Assembly (NCBI GenBank): GCA_026388275.1
Contig: JAPLKB010000030.1
Location: 1-64,000, forward strand
Reading direction: 5' to 3'
From: Pseudomonadota bacterium
Lineage (GTDB): Bacteria > Desulfobacterota > Syntrophorhabdia > Syntrophorhabdales > Syntrophorhabdaceae
Length of the DNA: 64,000 nucleotides
Part shown: positions 8,228 to 15,055 of the stretch, piece after piece
Layout of the letters: every line of letters begins with the position of its first letter
Numbering within the stretch: position 1 is the first letter of the stretch
The notes under the pieces: generated by a model
What the model was told of the DNA's origin: nothing
Databases searched by the model: none
The model's input: only the letters and a program-made list of their open reading frames with translations
Position numbers and translations under genes: made by a program

Positions 8228-9228
8228 ATAATAAAGCATTTTCCACGGAGTTAAAGGTAGGTATACTGGTTCTTACAGGGATTCTCATACTTTTTTATAT
8301 GTCGTTCAGGATTGGAAAGTACGGGTTTTTCCGGGAGCAGGGCTATGAGCTTTATATAACCTTCAGTAATGCAAGCGGCCTTGATGTCAAAACGCCTGTC
8401 CAGATTGCCGGTGTTGCTGTGGGGAGAATTAAAGAGATTGTGCTTGAAAGCTACAAGGCCAAAGCAACCCTTACCATAAAAAAAGGTGTAAACATACCTG
8501 TTGACAGCAAAGTAGCCGTGAAATCACAGGGCGTTCTTGGAGATAAATTTATTGAAATCATACCCGGTACGGGGAAAACGTTCCTGGCACAGGGTGGCAA
8601 AATTGAGGACATAATACAGACGCCTAATGTTGATGAAATCTTTACAAATGTCAGTACGGCTGCAAAAAACTTCGGCGACACGATGAGCGAATTCAAAGGA
8701 TTAGTCGGCGAGAAAGAAAGGGCTGACATAAAAAAGAGTATCGAGAATATCCAGGTACTGAGCGGTGAGTTTAAAAACATTGTTAAAGGGAATAAAGATA
8801 ATTTAGGCCGTATTGTTAATAATGCTGATGAAACATTAACAGGACTAAAATCGATTGTGAAAAACGTAGAGGATGGTAAAGGGACTCTGGGCCTTCTGGT
8901 TAAGGATGATACATTATACAAGGATGCAAAAGATGCTGTGAGCACGATAAAAAACATTACATCTGATATAGAACAGGGAAAGGGAACAATCGGCAAACTT
9001 GTTGCAGATGACGCCATATACACTGATGCAAAGGATGCGGTAAAGAACATAAAGGATATTACAGACGGCATCAAAAGAGGAGAAGGTTCATTAGGAAAGT
9101 TTGCAAAAGATGATAAACTGTATAATGAAACAGAAAAGGCCGTGAAAAAGGTTCAAAGGGCAGCAGACGGCATTTCGGAAATGACACCCGTTACTATTCT
9201 TGGCACTATTTTAGGTATGTTCTTCTGA
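8224..9228 (+). CDS. mlaD: MlaD-family MCE protein with C-terminal repeats
   Basis: A periplasmic, membrane-anchored MCE protein of 334 residues. An N-terminal transmembrane helix (about 11-28) precedes one MCE domain (about 37-115, with ASGLDVKTPVQIAGVAVGRI and GVLGDKFIEI). It is longer than the classic MlaD (about 180). The extra C-terminal region is helical and contains three related units of about 38 residues (KGTLGLLVKDDTLY, KGTIGKLVADDAIY, EGSLGKFAKDDKLY). Such long tails are known in other MCE proteins and can form a periplasmic tunnel or needle. No mlaA, mlaB or mlaC gene follows. Confidence 0.92.
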   Translation: MNNKAFSTELKVGILVLTGILILFYMSFRIGKYGFFREQGYELYITFSNASGLDVKTPVQIAGVAVGRIKEIVLESYKAKATLTIKKGVNIPVDSKVAVKSQGVLGDKFIEIIPGTGKTFLAQGGKIEDIIQTPNVDEIFTNVSTAAKNFGDTMSEFKGLVGEKERADIKKSIENIQVLSGEFKNIVKGNKDNLGRIVNNADETLTGLKSIVKNVEDGKGTLGLLVKDDTLYKDAKDAVSTIKNITSDIEQGKGTIGKLVADDAIYTDAKDAVKNIKDITDGIKRGEGSLGKFAKDDKLYNETEKAVKKVQRAADGISEMTPVTILGTILGMFF

Positions 9229-9233
9229 TTTTA

Positions 9234-10589
9234 ATGTGGAAATTTGTTTTTATTATTATACTTTTTCCCTGCTCTATTCAGGCGTTCTGGCCTGTTTATT
9301 GGGAATTCGGGGGAGAAAAGAGATTTTTAGGTCCTCTTGTTTCTTATAAACAGGAAAACAATGAAACCAATCTGACAATAAGACCATTCCTCTTTTCCTA
9401 TGATTCCGATGAAGGAGGGGTTTACAATTATCTTTATCCTCTTGGAAGATCAGCTAAAGATAAGTCGTATTTTATCCCTTTCTACCTTTCAAAAGGTACA
9501 TCCAAACCTGACAACGATGTTTCTGATGCAGGTATTTTGTCCGAACCCTCCGATACATCACTCCTGTTGTTTTTTCACGGTACATCCTCTAAGGGGACTT
9601 ATGGCGGGTTATTCCCGTTTTATGGAAAACTCTACGACAGGTTTGGAAAAGATGAAATGGGGTTTTTTATGTGGCCATTTTACAGCTATACAGAAACTGA
9701 CGGGGCGAAAAAAACGAATCTGCTCTGGCCTTTTATTTCTATTTATAGCGGTACAGAAAAAGGATTTAAACTGTGGCCTATCTTCGGAACAAAAAAGAAG
9801 GAGGGTATAAAGAATTCAAGTTTTTTTCTCTGGCCTATATTCTTTAAAGAAGAAGATTATCTTGATAAGGACGACCCGTTAGAAAAATTCTATGCCATAC
9901 CTTTCTATCTGTCATCAAAATCTAAAACAAGGGATGAATATGCGATTATGTTCCCTTTATACTCATATTCAAAAGATCAGTACAGGGAGAAAACGAATCT
10001 GCTCTGGCCGGTTTTTTCATTTACAAAAGGTGAAGATGTGTCAGGATACGGTATTTTCCCATTTGTATTGTCAGAAAAACGGGAGGATTACAGCTCTTTG
10101 AGTATATTATGGCCTGTTTTGTACAACCAGACGGAATGGTTTATAAAGGACAGGCGATATTCAAAGAAACAGGTGCTGTTGTTTAATAGATATGTGGATG
10201 ATGAAGAAAGTATTTTTTTTAATATCTGGCCAATATTTGAACATCAGGAGAAAAATGGACGTACTGACGTGATTGTACCCTCCATTCTGCCCGTGAGATC
10301 TGTTGATATTGACAGAATTATAAAACCGCTTTTTACAATAATAGAACACCGTGCTGAAGTAAATAAGAACATGACAAGCTTCTTCTACGGACTTATTACA
10401 AGAGAAGAAGAAGATGAAGACAACTGGAAGATGAGATTTGCCTTTCTTTTCGAGCTTAAAAAAGAATCAGGCAGTATTGGCTATGAAATCCTTTCAGGAT
10501 TATTCGGTATAAATAAATCACGGGTAAAAATACTATTCATACCCTTTAAGCGTGGCAGCAGTGAATCAGGTATAAAAAATACTGAATAA
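9234..10589 (+). CDS. Secreted WP-repeat protein of unknown function
   Basis: A 451-residue protein with an N-terminal signal segment (MWKFVFIIILFPCSIQA). The body holds at least eight Trp-Pro motifs in related settings: FWPVYWEFG, MWPFYSY, LLWPFISIYS, KLWPIFGTKK, FLWPIFFKEE, LLWPVFSFTK, ILWPVLYNQ and IWPIFEHQ. They alternate with short aromatic strands and charged turns. The repeat spacing and aromatic content suggest a beta-rich, possibly outer-membrane-associated fold. I cannot name a family. It starts five bases after the mlaD stop, so it is probably co-expressed and may serve the lipid transporter, for example as an envelope partner. That role is inference. Confidence 0.75.
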   Translation: MWKFVFIIILFPCSIQAFWPVYWEFGGEKRFLGPLVSYKQENNETNLTIRPFLFSYDSDEGGVYNYLYPLGRSAKDKSYFIPFYLSKGTSKPDNDVSDAGILSEPSDTSLLLFFHGTSSKGTYGGLFPFYGKLYDRFGKDEMGFFMWPFYSYTETDGAKKTNLLWPFISIYSGTEKGFKLWPIFGTKKKEGIKNSSFFLWPIFFKEEDYLDKDDPLEKFYAIPFYLSSKSKTRDEYAIMFPLYSYSKDQYREKTNLLWPVFSFTKGEDVSGYGIFPFVLSEKREDYSSLSILWPVLYNQTEWFIKDRRYSKKQVLLFNRYVDDEESIFFNIWPIFEHQEKNGRTDVIVPSILPVRSVDIDRIIKPLFTIIEHRAEVNKNMTSFFYGLITREEEDEDNWKMRFAFLFELKKESGSIGYEILSGLFGINKSRVKILFIPFKRGSSESGIKNTE

Positions 10590-10622
10590 ATATAAGTGTC
10601 TATATGAATCAGCGGAGTTGTT

Positions 10623-10794
10623 ATTCCAATCCTAAATCAAGGCGCTATCATCGTTGGCTTCGTCATCTGCTCCTCCGACGTACTGCGACCCGCAAGCGGG
10701 TACCCCGCGCCTACGTTGCCTCTTCCTTGCCGCCTTGATTGCCCCGCAAGTTGCAGTGGGGTAAGTCATTTCATCCTTGATTTAGAATTGGAAT
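10623..10794. mobile_element. Small TIR-bounded (MITE-like) palindromic element
   Basis: The bases 10623-10642 (ATTCCAATCCTAAATCAAGG) are the inverted complement of 10775-10794 with one mismatch, giving 20-bp terminal inverted repeats around a 172-bp GC-richer core. The core has nested palindromes, including CGACCCGCAAGCGGGT near 10686-10701 and a GCCCCGCAAG...GGGGTAAGTCATTTCA unit at 10737-10773 that recurs elsewhere in the window. No gene is inside. The right end touches the pfk stop codon (10794-10796). It could also act as a terminator between the two convergent genes. Confidence 0.6.
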
Positions 10795-12035
10795 TACTGA
10801 AGCAGATAACCGAATTTCGACCTGAATTCTTCAGGTTTTAATTTTGCTGTGCTTGCAAGATGTTTTAAACGATCTCCTTCAAAATCTTCCTTCTCAATTC
10901 TAATCATGTATTTTCTTGCAACTTCATATGTTTCGGAATTGATATCAACCGTCCGTATTTTAGAGGTGCCCCCTGAATCAAGCATTTCAGTAAAGGAGAC
11001 CGGGATAATATGGCTTTCATAAACTGTTATCATTGAACCTGATCCGCCTTTCATGAGGAAACGTACTGCGCCATATCCGAGGTTTCTTGTGTACTCAATG
11101 TCGAATGGTATGGGAGGAGCTGCTCTTAATTCATATCCTATATTCATGCTGACAATAGGGGCGGTTATGTCCATTCCGATGAGATTCTTCTTGACGAGCG
11201 ATTTGAGAATTTTGCCGATTTGAATATCAGACAGCCTTATTTTGCCGGATATTTCATCTTTTTCGACATTTTCGCATCTGCTAAGTTCTTCTGTATCGAA
11301 TTTTTCAGCTACTCCCTCAGCTATTACAGCAACACCATAATCTTTTCCCATGGAGACCCTTTTTATTATTGAACCGGTCAGGATATCCGCAACTTTTTGT
11401 ATTGAAACCTTTTGTTCATTAAATTCTTCAGGAATTATTGTTAATGTAGCACCGGATGCCTTGCCGATTCCAAGTGCCAGATGGCCGGCATGTCTTCCCA
11501 TGGTGCTGATAAAATACCACCTTCCCACTGTTCTTGCATCTTCCATTATGTTGGTGACAAGCTCGACCCCTACATGCCTTGCGGTTTGATAACCGAAAGT
11601 TGAGAATCCGCCAGGCAAGGGAATATCATTGTCTATTGTTTTTGGAGTATGAACAACGCTTATAGAACCTCTTCCCTCTCTTTCTATCCAGTTTGCCATA
11701 TAGAGGGTGCCCTCACCCCCTATTGTTATTAGATATTTTATTCCGATCTGCTTTAATGTGGACATAAGGGTTTTAAATTTTTGCTTAGCATTTTCCGGAG
11801 CGTCACGGGATGTCCTGAGTATTGATCCTCCAGTTGCATGCAGTCTTGACACATCATCGATTGTAAGAGGGATAATACTGTCTTTATTTCCATCGAAGAG
11901 CGGCTTGAAGCCGCCGACAATACCGACAACCCTTTTCCCTTGATTAACGGCTTCGATTGTAGCGGAGCTTATGACTCCGTTAATTCCAGGCGCCGGCCCA
12001 CCACCCACTATTATTCCGACTGTATCTTTTGGCAT
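10794..12035 (-). CDS. 6-phosphofructokinase family (ATP- or PPi-dependent)
   Basis: A 413-residue cytoplasmic kinase of glycolysis, phosphorylating fructose 6-phosphate. The visible motifs are GGGPAPGIN (11-19), the donor loop GGEGT (106-110), the catalytic PKTIDND (131-137), and a GRHAGHLALG substrate loop. The donor signature is mixed: Gly at the GGEG position argues for ATP, while Lys in PKTIDND is common in PPi-type and in trypanosomal ATP-type enzymes. The length exceeds the bacterial PfkA (about 320) and fits the group II/III long forms. The stop codon abuts a TIR element. The next upstream gene on the same strand (bS22-like) is about 280 bases away, so pfk probably has its own promoter. 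Confidence 0.9.
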   Translation of the reverse strand: MPKDTVGIIVGGGPAPGINGVISSATIEAVNQGKRVVGIVGGFKPLFDGNKDSIIPLTIDDVSRLHATGGSILRTSRDAPENAKQKFKTLMSTLKQIGIKYLITIGGEGTLYMANWIEREGRGSISVVHTPKTIDNDIPLPGGFSTFGYQTARHVGVELVTNIMEDARTVGRWYFISTMGRHAGHLALGIGKASGATLTIIPEEFNEQKVSIQKVADILTGSIIKRVSMGKDYGVAVIAEGVAEKFDTEELSRCENVEKDEISGKIRLSDIQIGKILKSLVKKNLIGMDITAPIVSMNIGYELRAAPPIPFDIEYTRNLGYGAVRFLMKGGSGSMITVYESHIIPVSFTEMLDSGGTSKIRTVDINSETYEVARKYMIRIEKEDFEGDRLKHLASTAKLKPEEFRSKFGYLLQ

Positions 12036-12235
12036 ATAAATTTATTTTGCCTTTTTCTTTATGTATTTGCAAGCTTTTTATAAAATATTTTAAATAAGTC
12101 AGGAAGACAATAAAAATATTCAAAAGAAGGTAGACTGATATTGTCGGATTTTAATTATAATTTTTTTATATCTTCGTATTGGAAAAGGGAAAATCTGTTT
12201 TGAAGTCTTCAAACATATTGCTAATAATTAAAAAG

Positions 12236-12281
12236 TTTGCCCATCTTTCAGATAGTTATCGAAACTGAAAAGATGGGCAAA
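12236..12281 (-). terminator. Long hairpin downstream of the bS22-like gene
   Basis: TTTGCCCATCTTTCAG at 12236-12251 pairs with CTGAAAAGATGGGCAAA at 12265-12281, with a single bulged base and a 13-base loop. It lies after the leftward small ribosomal-type gene and before pfk, so it fits a rho-independent terminator; the A/T flanks support use on the minus strand. Confidence 0.65.
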
Positions 12282-12315
12282 AATTGACACAGAAAATATA
12301 ATGATTATGCGATTC

Positions 12316-12408
12316 TTATTTTCTCCGTTGGTGTCTCGTTCTTTTTCTTAGCTTTCTATATTTATGTTTTCTAATTTTCTTTTTCCTCCATTTTAAAACA
12401 CTACCCAT
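12316..12408 (-). CDS. AURKAIP1/COX24-domain small ribosomal protein (bS22/mS38-like), 30 aa
   Basis: A 30-codon gene, very basic. It begins MGSVLKWRKKKIRKHKYR and ends RTRHQRRK, matching the AURKAIP1/COX24 domain of bacterial bS22-type proteins and mitochondrial mS38, which bind the small ribosomal subunit near the decoding region. The ATG at 12408 is preceded by a strong AGGTGA site 5-10 bases upstream, which overlaps the stop codon of the metallophosphoesterase gene. A hairpin terminator follows. It is easily missed because of its length. Assignment rests on the conserved K-K-R and RTRHQRRK pattern; bS22 function has been shown in other lineages, not here. Confidence 0.85.
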   Translation of the reverse strand: MGSVLKWRKKKIRKHKYRKLRKRTRHQRRK

Positions 12409-12417
12409 TATTTCACC

Positions 12418-13236
12418 TCATTTTTTTATAGAAAATTTATCTTTCGGATATTCATTCATATCATAAACGGTGAAAATATAACCTCCATTTTCTCTTTTTG
12501 CAATAATATAATGAAAGAAACCTCCATATTCTTCATCGAATGTGAGAAGTCGCGAGCCTCCCCCCCCTGTAGTAACATATATAATTCCGTCTTTTTCGAT
12601 TTTGTTATACAAATGTTCGTGACCTGCAAAAACTATATTCACTCCGCTTTTCACGAACAAATCATGGAGGCTGTCTCTATCTGCTGCATACCTGTCAAGG
12701 CAGTAACCCTTGCCGAAGATTGTCGGGAAAAGGGGTTTATGAAGAAATACGATTTTAAATAAAGAGTTTATCTTAAGCTCTTCCTTAAGCCATTCCAACT
12801 GTTTTCCCGTTACCCTGCTTATTTCACCTGGTGTTTCAGTGGAAAGAACTATAAAATGGGCGTCTTCTGTAGAAAGAGAATGGTAGACTGGTTTTGATAT
12901 TAAATTGCTGAATACTTTTAATGATTTAGCGCTATTGATGTCATGATTGCCGGGCGCTATATGAAAGTTGAAATTTTTCCCTGTCAACTCCAGAAACCTG
13001 CCCCATTCTTTCTCGCTTCCAGGTCTGTCAATAACATCCCCGACAAGAAAAATAGTATTTATATTTTTTTTGCTTATTATGTTCAAAAATTGCTTATATA
13101 CGGATTCTGTTGATCCGATTTTGGTATCGCCGATGATTGCAAAAGAGGAAAAATCATTAGACAGTACCGTAAAAGGCAATAATAAAATAAAAATGGCGAA
13201 TACGATCAATAGTCTTATATGATGTGCAGGCCGCAT
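12418..13236 (-). CDS. Secreted calcineurin-like metallophosphoesterase
   Basis: A 272-residue protein with an N-terminal hydrophobic signal (residues about 8-26). The metallophosphoesterase motifs are in order: IIGDTKIG (36-41), FLVGDVIDRP (64-72), APGNHD (95-100), and FAGHEHLY near residue 195-200. The first motif is D-T-K where many family members have D-x-H, so one metal ligand may differ. The substrate is unknown; family members act on phosphomonoesters, phosphodiesters or nucleotides in the periplasm. The bS22-like gene starts 9 bases downstream and is likely co-transcribed. Confidence 0.85.
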   Translation of the reverse strand: MRPAHHIRLLIVFAIFILLLPFTVLSNDFSSFAIIGDTKIGSTESVYKQFLNIISKKNINTIFLVGDVIDRPGSEKEWGRFLELTGKNFNFHIAPGNHDINSAKSLKVFSNLISKPVYHSLSTEDAHFIVLSTETPGEISRVTGKQLEWLKEELKINSLFKIVFLHKPLFPTIFGKGYCLDRYAADRDSLHDLFVKSGVNIVFAGHEHLYNKIEKDGIIYVTTGGGGSRLLTFDEEYGGFFHYIIAKRENGGYIFTVYDMNEYPKDKFSIKK

Positions 13237-13412
13237 GGTATGCCTATAATACTAAATATTTCTTATATTCGCAAATAGTTCTTGAGTCAAAAAGAGGAGG
13301 GTGTGTATTTACGGTACTGCAATTCCTTCCTGCAAGTCCTGTCAGTATGGTCTGCTTTTGATGGCTGAATTGAAGTTTTGAATTTGAAATCACTGCTTTA
13401 ATGATGTTTGTA

Positions 13413-13441
13413 TTGAAAGGGCGCATAAAAACAGCTATAAT
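13413..13441 (+). promoter_or_regulatory. Sigma-70-type promoter for tRNA-Arg
   Basis: TTGAAA at 13413-13418 and TATAAT at 13436-13441 are separated by 17 bases, a near-consensus promoter. Transcription would begin a few bases before the tRNA at 13453. Confidence 0.75.
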
Positions 13442-13452
13442 AAATATACAAT

Positions 13453-13527
<75 letters not shown>

Positions 13528-14155
13528 CTTTTACTATATTGATAACTTACAGATTCATACCTTTCTTGTCTCATGAAATAAGACACAGTATTGCAATGCA
13601 AGACAGTTTATTGCAATGCAAGACAGAAATATCTTTCTTTCCATGGCTCCATAAACGTTTCATCAAAGAGGGTTTATTTAATATCATTCACAATATTGCA
13701 TTAGTCTCCTTGTATGTTTCTTCTGGCACAATTCTTGTATCTCATAGATTCACAACGTTCCTCCGGGGCTTATTGAAAGACTTGCAGCATCCACTATATC
13801 GCATGGAGAGAATATTGTTCATAATATTCGTCAAGGCAGTGAGATTGTTGAGATGGGCGGCAAGGACAAATACATTGTGGTGGAGTCTCAAGCAGATATT
13901 GACAGTGCATAACCTGAATGATATCATGATTCTTTACATGAGAAACGAGTATTGATAGCATCTTACTTTTTAAAAAAAATATGTGTACACGCATGGAACT
14001 CCATATGCTCCTATGGCGGTAGCTATGCTCGTGAACGGCAGTTATGAATTTTGCGTTATCTTTTCCCTTCAAAAACTTGAGAAAAATCTCATTTTCATGA
14101 TCAAGAAATGACGGCAAGCCGTTGAGTGAATTCAGAAAATCCTTGGAGAAATAGC
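13528..14155. other. Decayed DNA downstream of tRNA-Arg
   Basis: No intact gene. A 20-bp unit containing TTGCAATGCAAGACAG is duplicated in tandem at 13590-13626. Two short protein-like frames survive without starts: 13748-13912 (see separate entry) and 13974-14111, which reads YVYTHGTPYAPMAVAMLVNG and ends MIKK. The stretch then runs into a nosL-like pseudogene. The picture is of gene remnants left beside a tRNA gene. Confidence 0.5.
13748..13912 (+). pseudogene. Orphan C-terminal gene remnant
   Basis: A stop-to-stop frame of 54 codons without a start reads protein-like: it contains VPPGLIERLAAS, HGENIVHNIRQGSEIVEM and GGKDKYIVVESQADIDSA and then stops. Codon choice looks coding, unlike the flanks. 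An in-frame TAG precedes it at 13745-13747. I do not recognise the family. Confidence 0.4.
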
Positions 14156-14448
14156 ATGAGAAAAATGTTTGTTCTGAACCTCACAATGTCTGTCTGCTTC
14201 TTCTTCGGAGGAATGGTGTTTGGCCCAGATAAAGGAAGACATCAATCAATACCAGGGAAGCCTTTTTCGTAATCCGGAGCGATATTCAAGGACCCATGGG
14301 TCATGAACCGATTCCTTTTTAAGAGGAAGGAGATGCAAAAAAGTTCCTGAAAGATCACAAAGGCAGGAAAATTTGGAAGTTCAAGGATATCACCCCGAAA
14401 GTAATCCTGTTGCTCGATAATCCAAAACAAATAGGGACAGATAAATAG
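14156..14448 (+). pseudogene. nosL-like pseudogene (internal deletion plus frameshift)
   Basis: The ATG at 14156 has a GGAGA site and opens a signal-peptide-like N-terminus (MRKMFVLNLTMSVCFFFGG). The frame then ends at a TAA. In another frame the DNA encodes TREAFFVIRSDIQGPMGHE, matching KAYYVQGSDVYGPMGRE of the intact NosL-like protein at 35604-36083. After one further frame change it continues EEGDAKKFLKDHKGRKIW and ends at TAG 14446-14448, again matching that protein (EGEAKGFIKDHKGKTL). The central CPVCGM metal domain is missing. The remnant therefore derives from a second copy of the gene. Confidence 0.75.
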
Positions 14449-14569
14449 TTTTATTCTTTTCTGTTGATACACTGCTGGAAGGCCTTATTTTCATAAAATA
14501 ATTAAAAGTGTTTTCGTCGAAAGAATAATGTATTAAAATATAGATATTTGTTTTATATGTTGAATCAAT

Positions 14570-15022
14570 ATGATGGTTGATATGATGAAGTTAAAAAACA
14601 GGTTTCTGTCCCTATTTTTAGGGAAGAAGGGTTTTACCCTTGTGGAAATGATTGTAGTCATGGTCATGATTGCCCTTCTTGCTGCTCTTGTGGGGCCCAG
14701 GCTTTTCTCGAAGGTAGGTAAAGGTAAACAGTCTGCTGCGAAGGTCCAGATTGAATTGCTCGGACAGGCGCTGGATCATTTCAGACTTGATGTCGGCAGA
14801 TATCCCTCAACCCAGGAAGGTTTGAATGCATTAACCGTCAATCCTGGTGTTGAGCGCTGGGAGGGACCCTATCTCAAAAAAAGTCTGCCGAATGATCCCT
14901 GGGGAAAACCTTATCACTACCTGTTTCCCGGTATCCACGGTGAATATGATCTCTTTTCCTACGGGAGGGATGATACCCCTGCTGGAGAAGGTGAAGACAA
15001 AGATGTGGTGAGCTGGGAATGA
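14570..15022 (+). CDS. gspG: T2SS major pseudopilin GspG
   Basis: The main subunit of the type II secretion pseudopilus in the periplasm. It has 150 residues. The prepilin peptidase site is GKKG/FTLVEM (Gly21/Phe22, with Glu at +5), followed by the hydrophobic alpha-helix. The C-terminus has the GspG signature of GKPYHYLFPG, GEYDLFSYGRD and a calcium-loop-like acidic DTPAGEGEDKDVV end. Several ATGs open the frame (14570, 14573, 14582, 14585) and none has a clear ribosome site. It leads a ten-gene operon read through to gspM and gspC; gspD follows after 33 bases. Confidence 0.95.
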   Translation: MMVDMMKLKNRFLSLFLGKKGFTLVEMIVVMVMIALLAALVGPRLFSKVGKGKQSAAKVQIELLGQALDHFRLDVGRYPSTQEGLNALTVNPGVERWEGPYLKKSLPNDPWGKPYHYLFPGIHGEYDLFSYGRDDTPAGEGEDKDVVSWE

Positions 15023-15055
15023 CGTGTTTCCGATACACAAGAGTGACAGGTAACT

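Noticed and set aside
13794-14117. A 107-codon leftward frame in the decayed stretch
   Set aside because: Composition is unlike a protein and protein-like frames lie on the other strand; no start signal.
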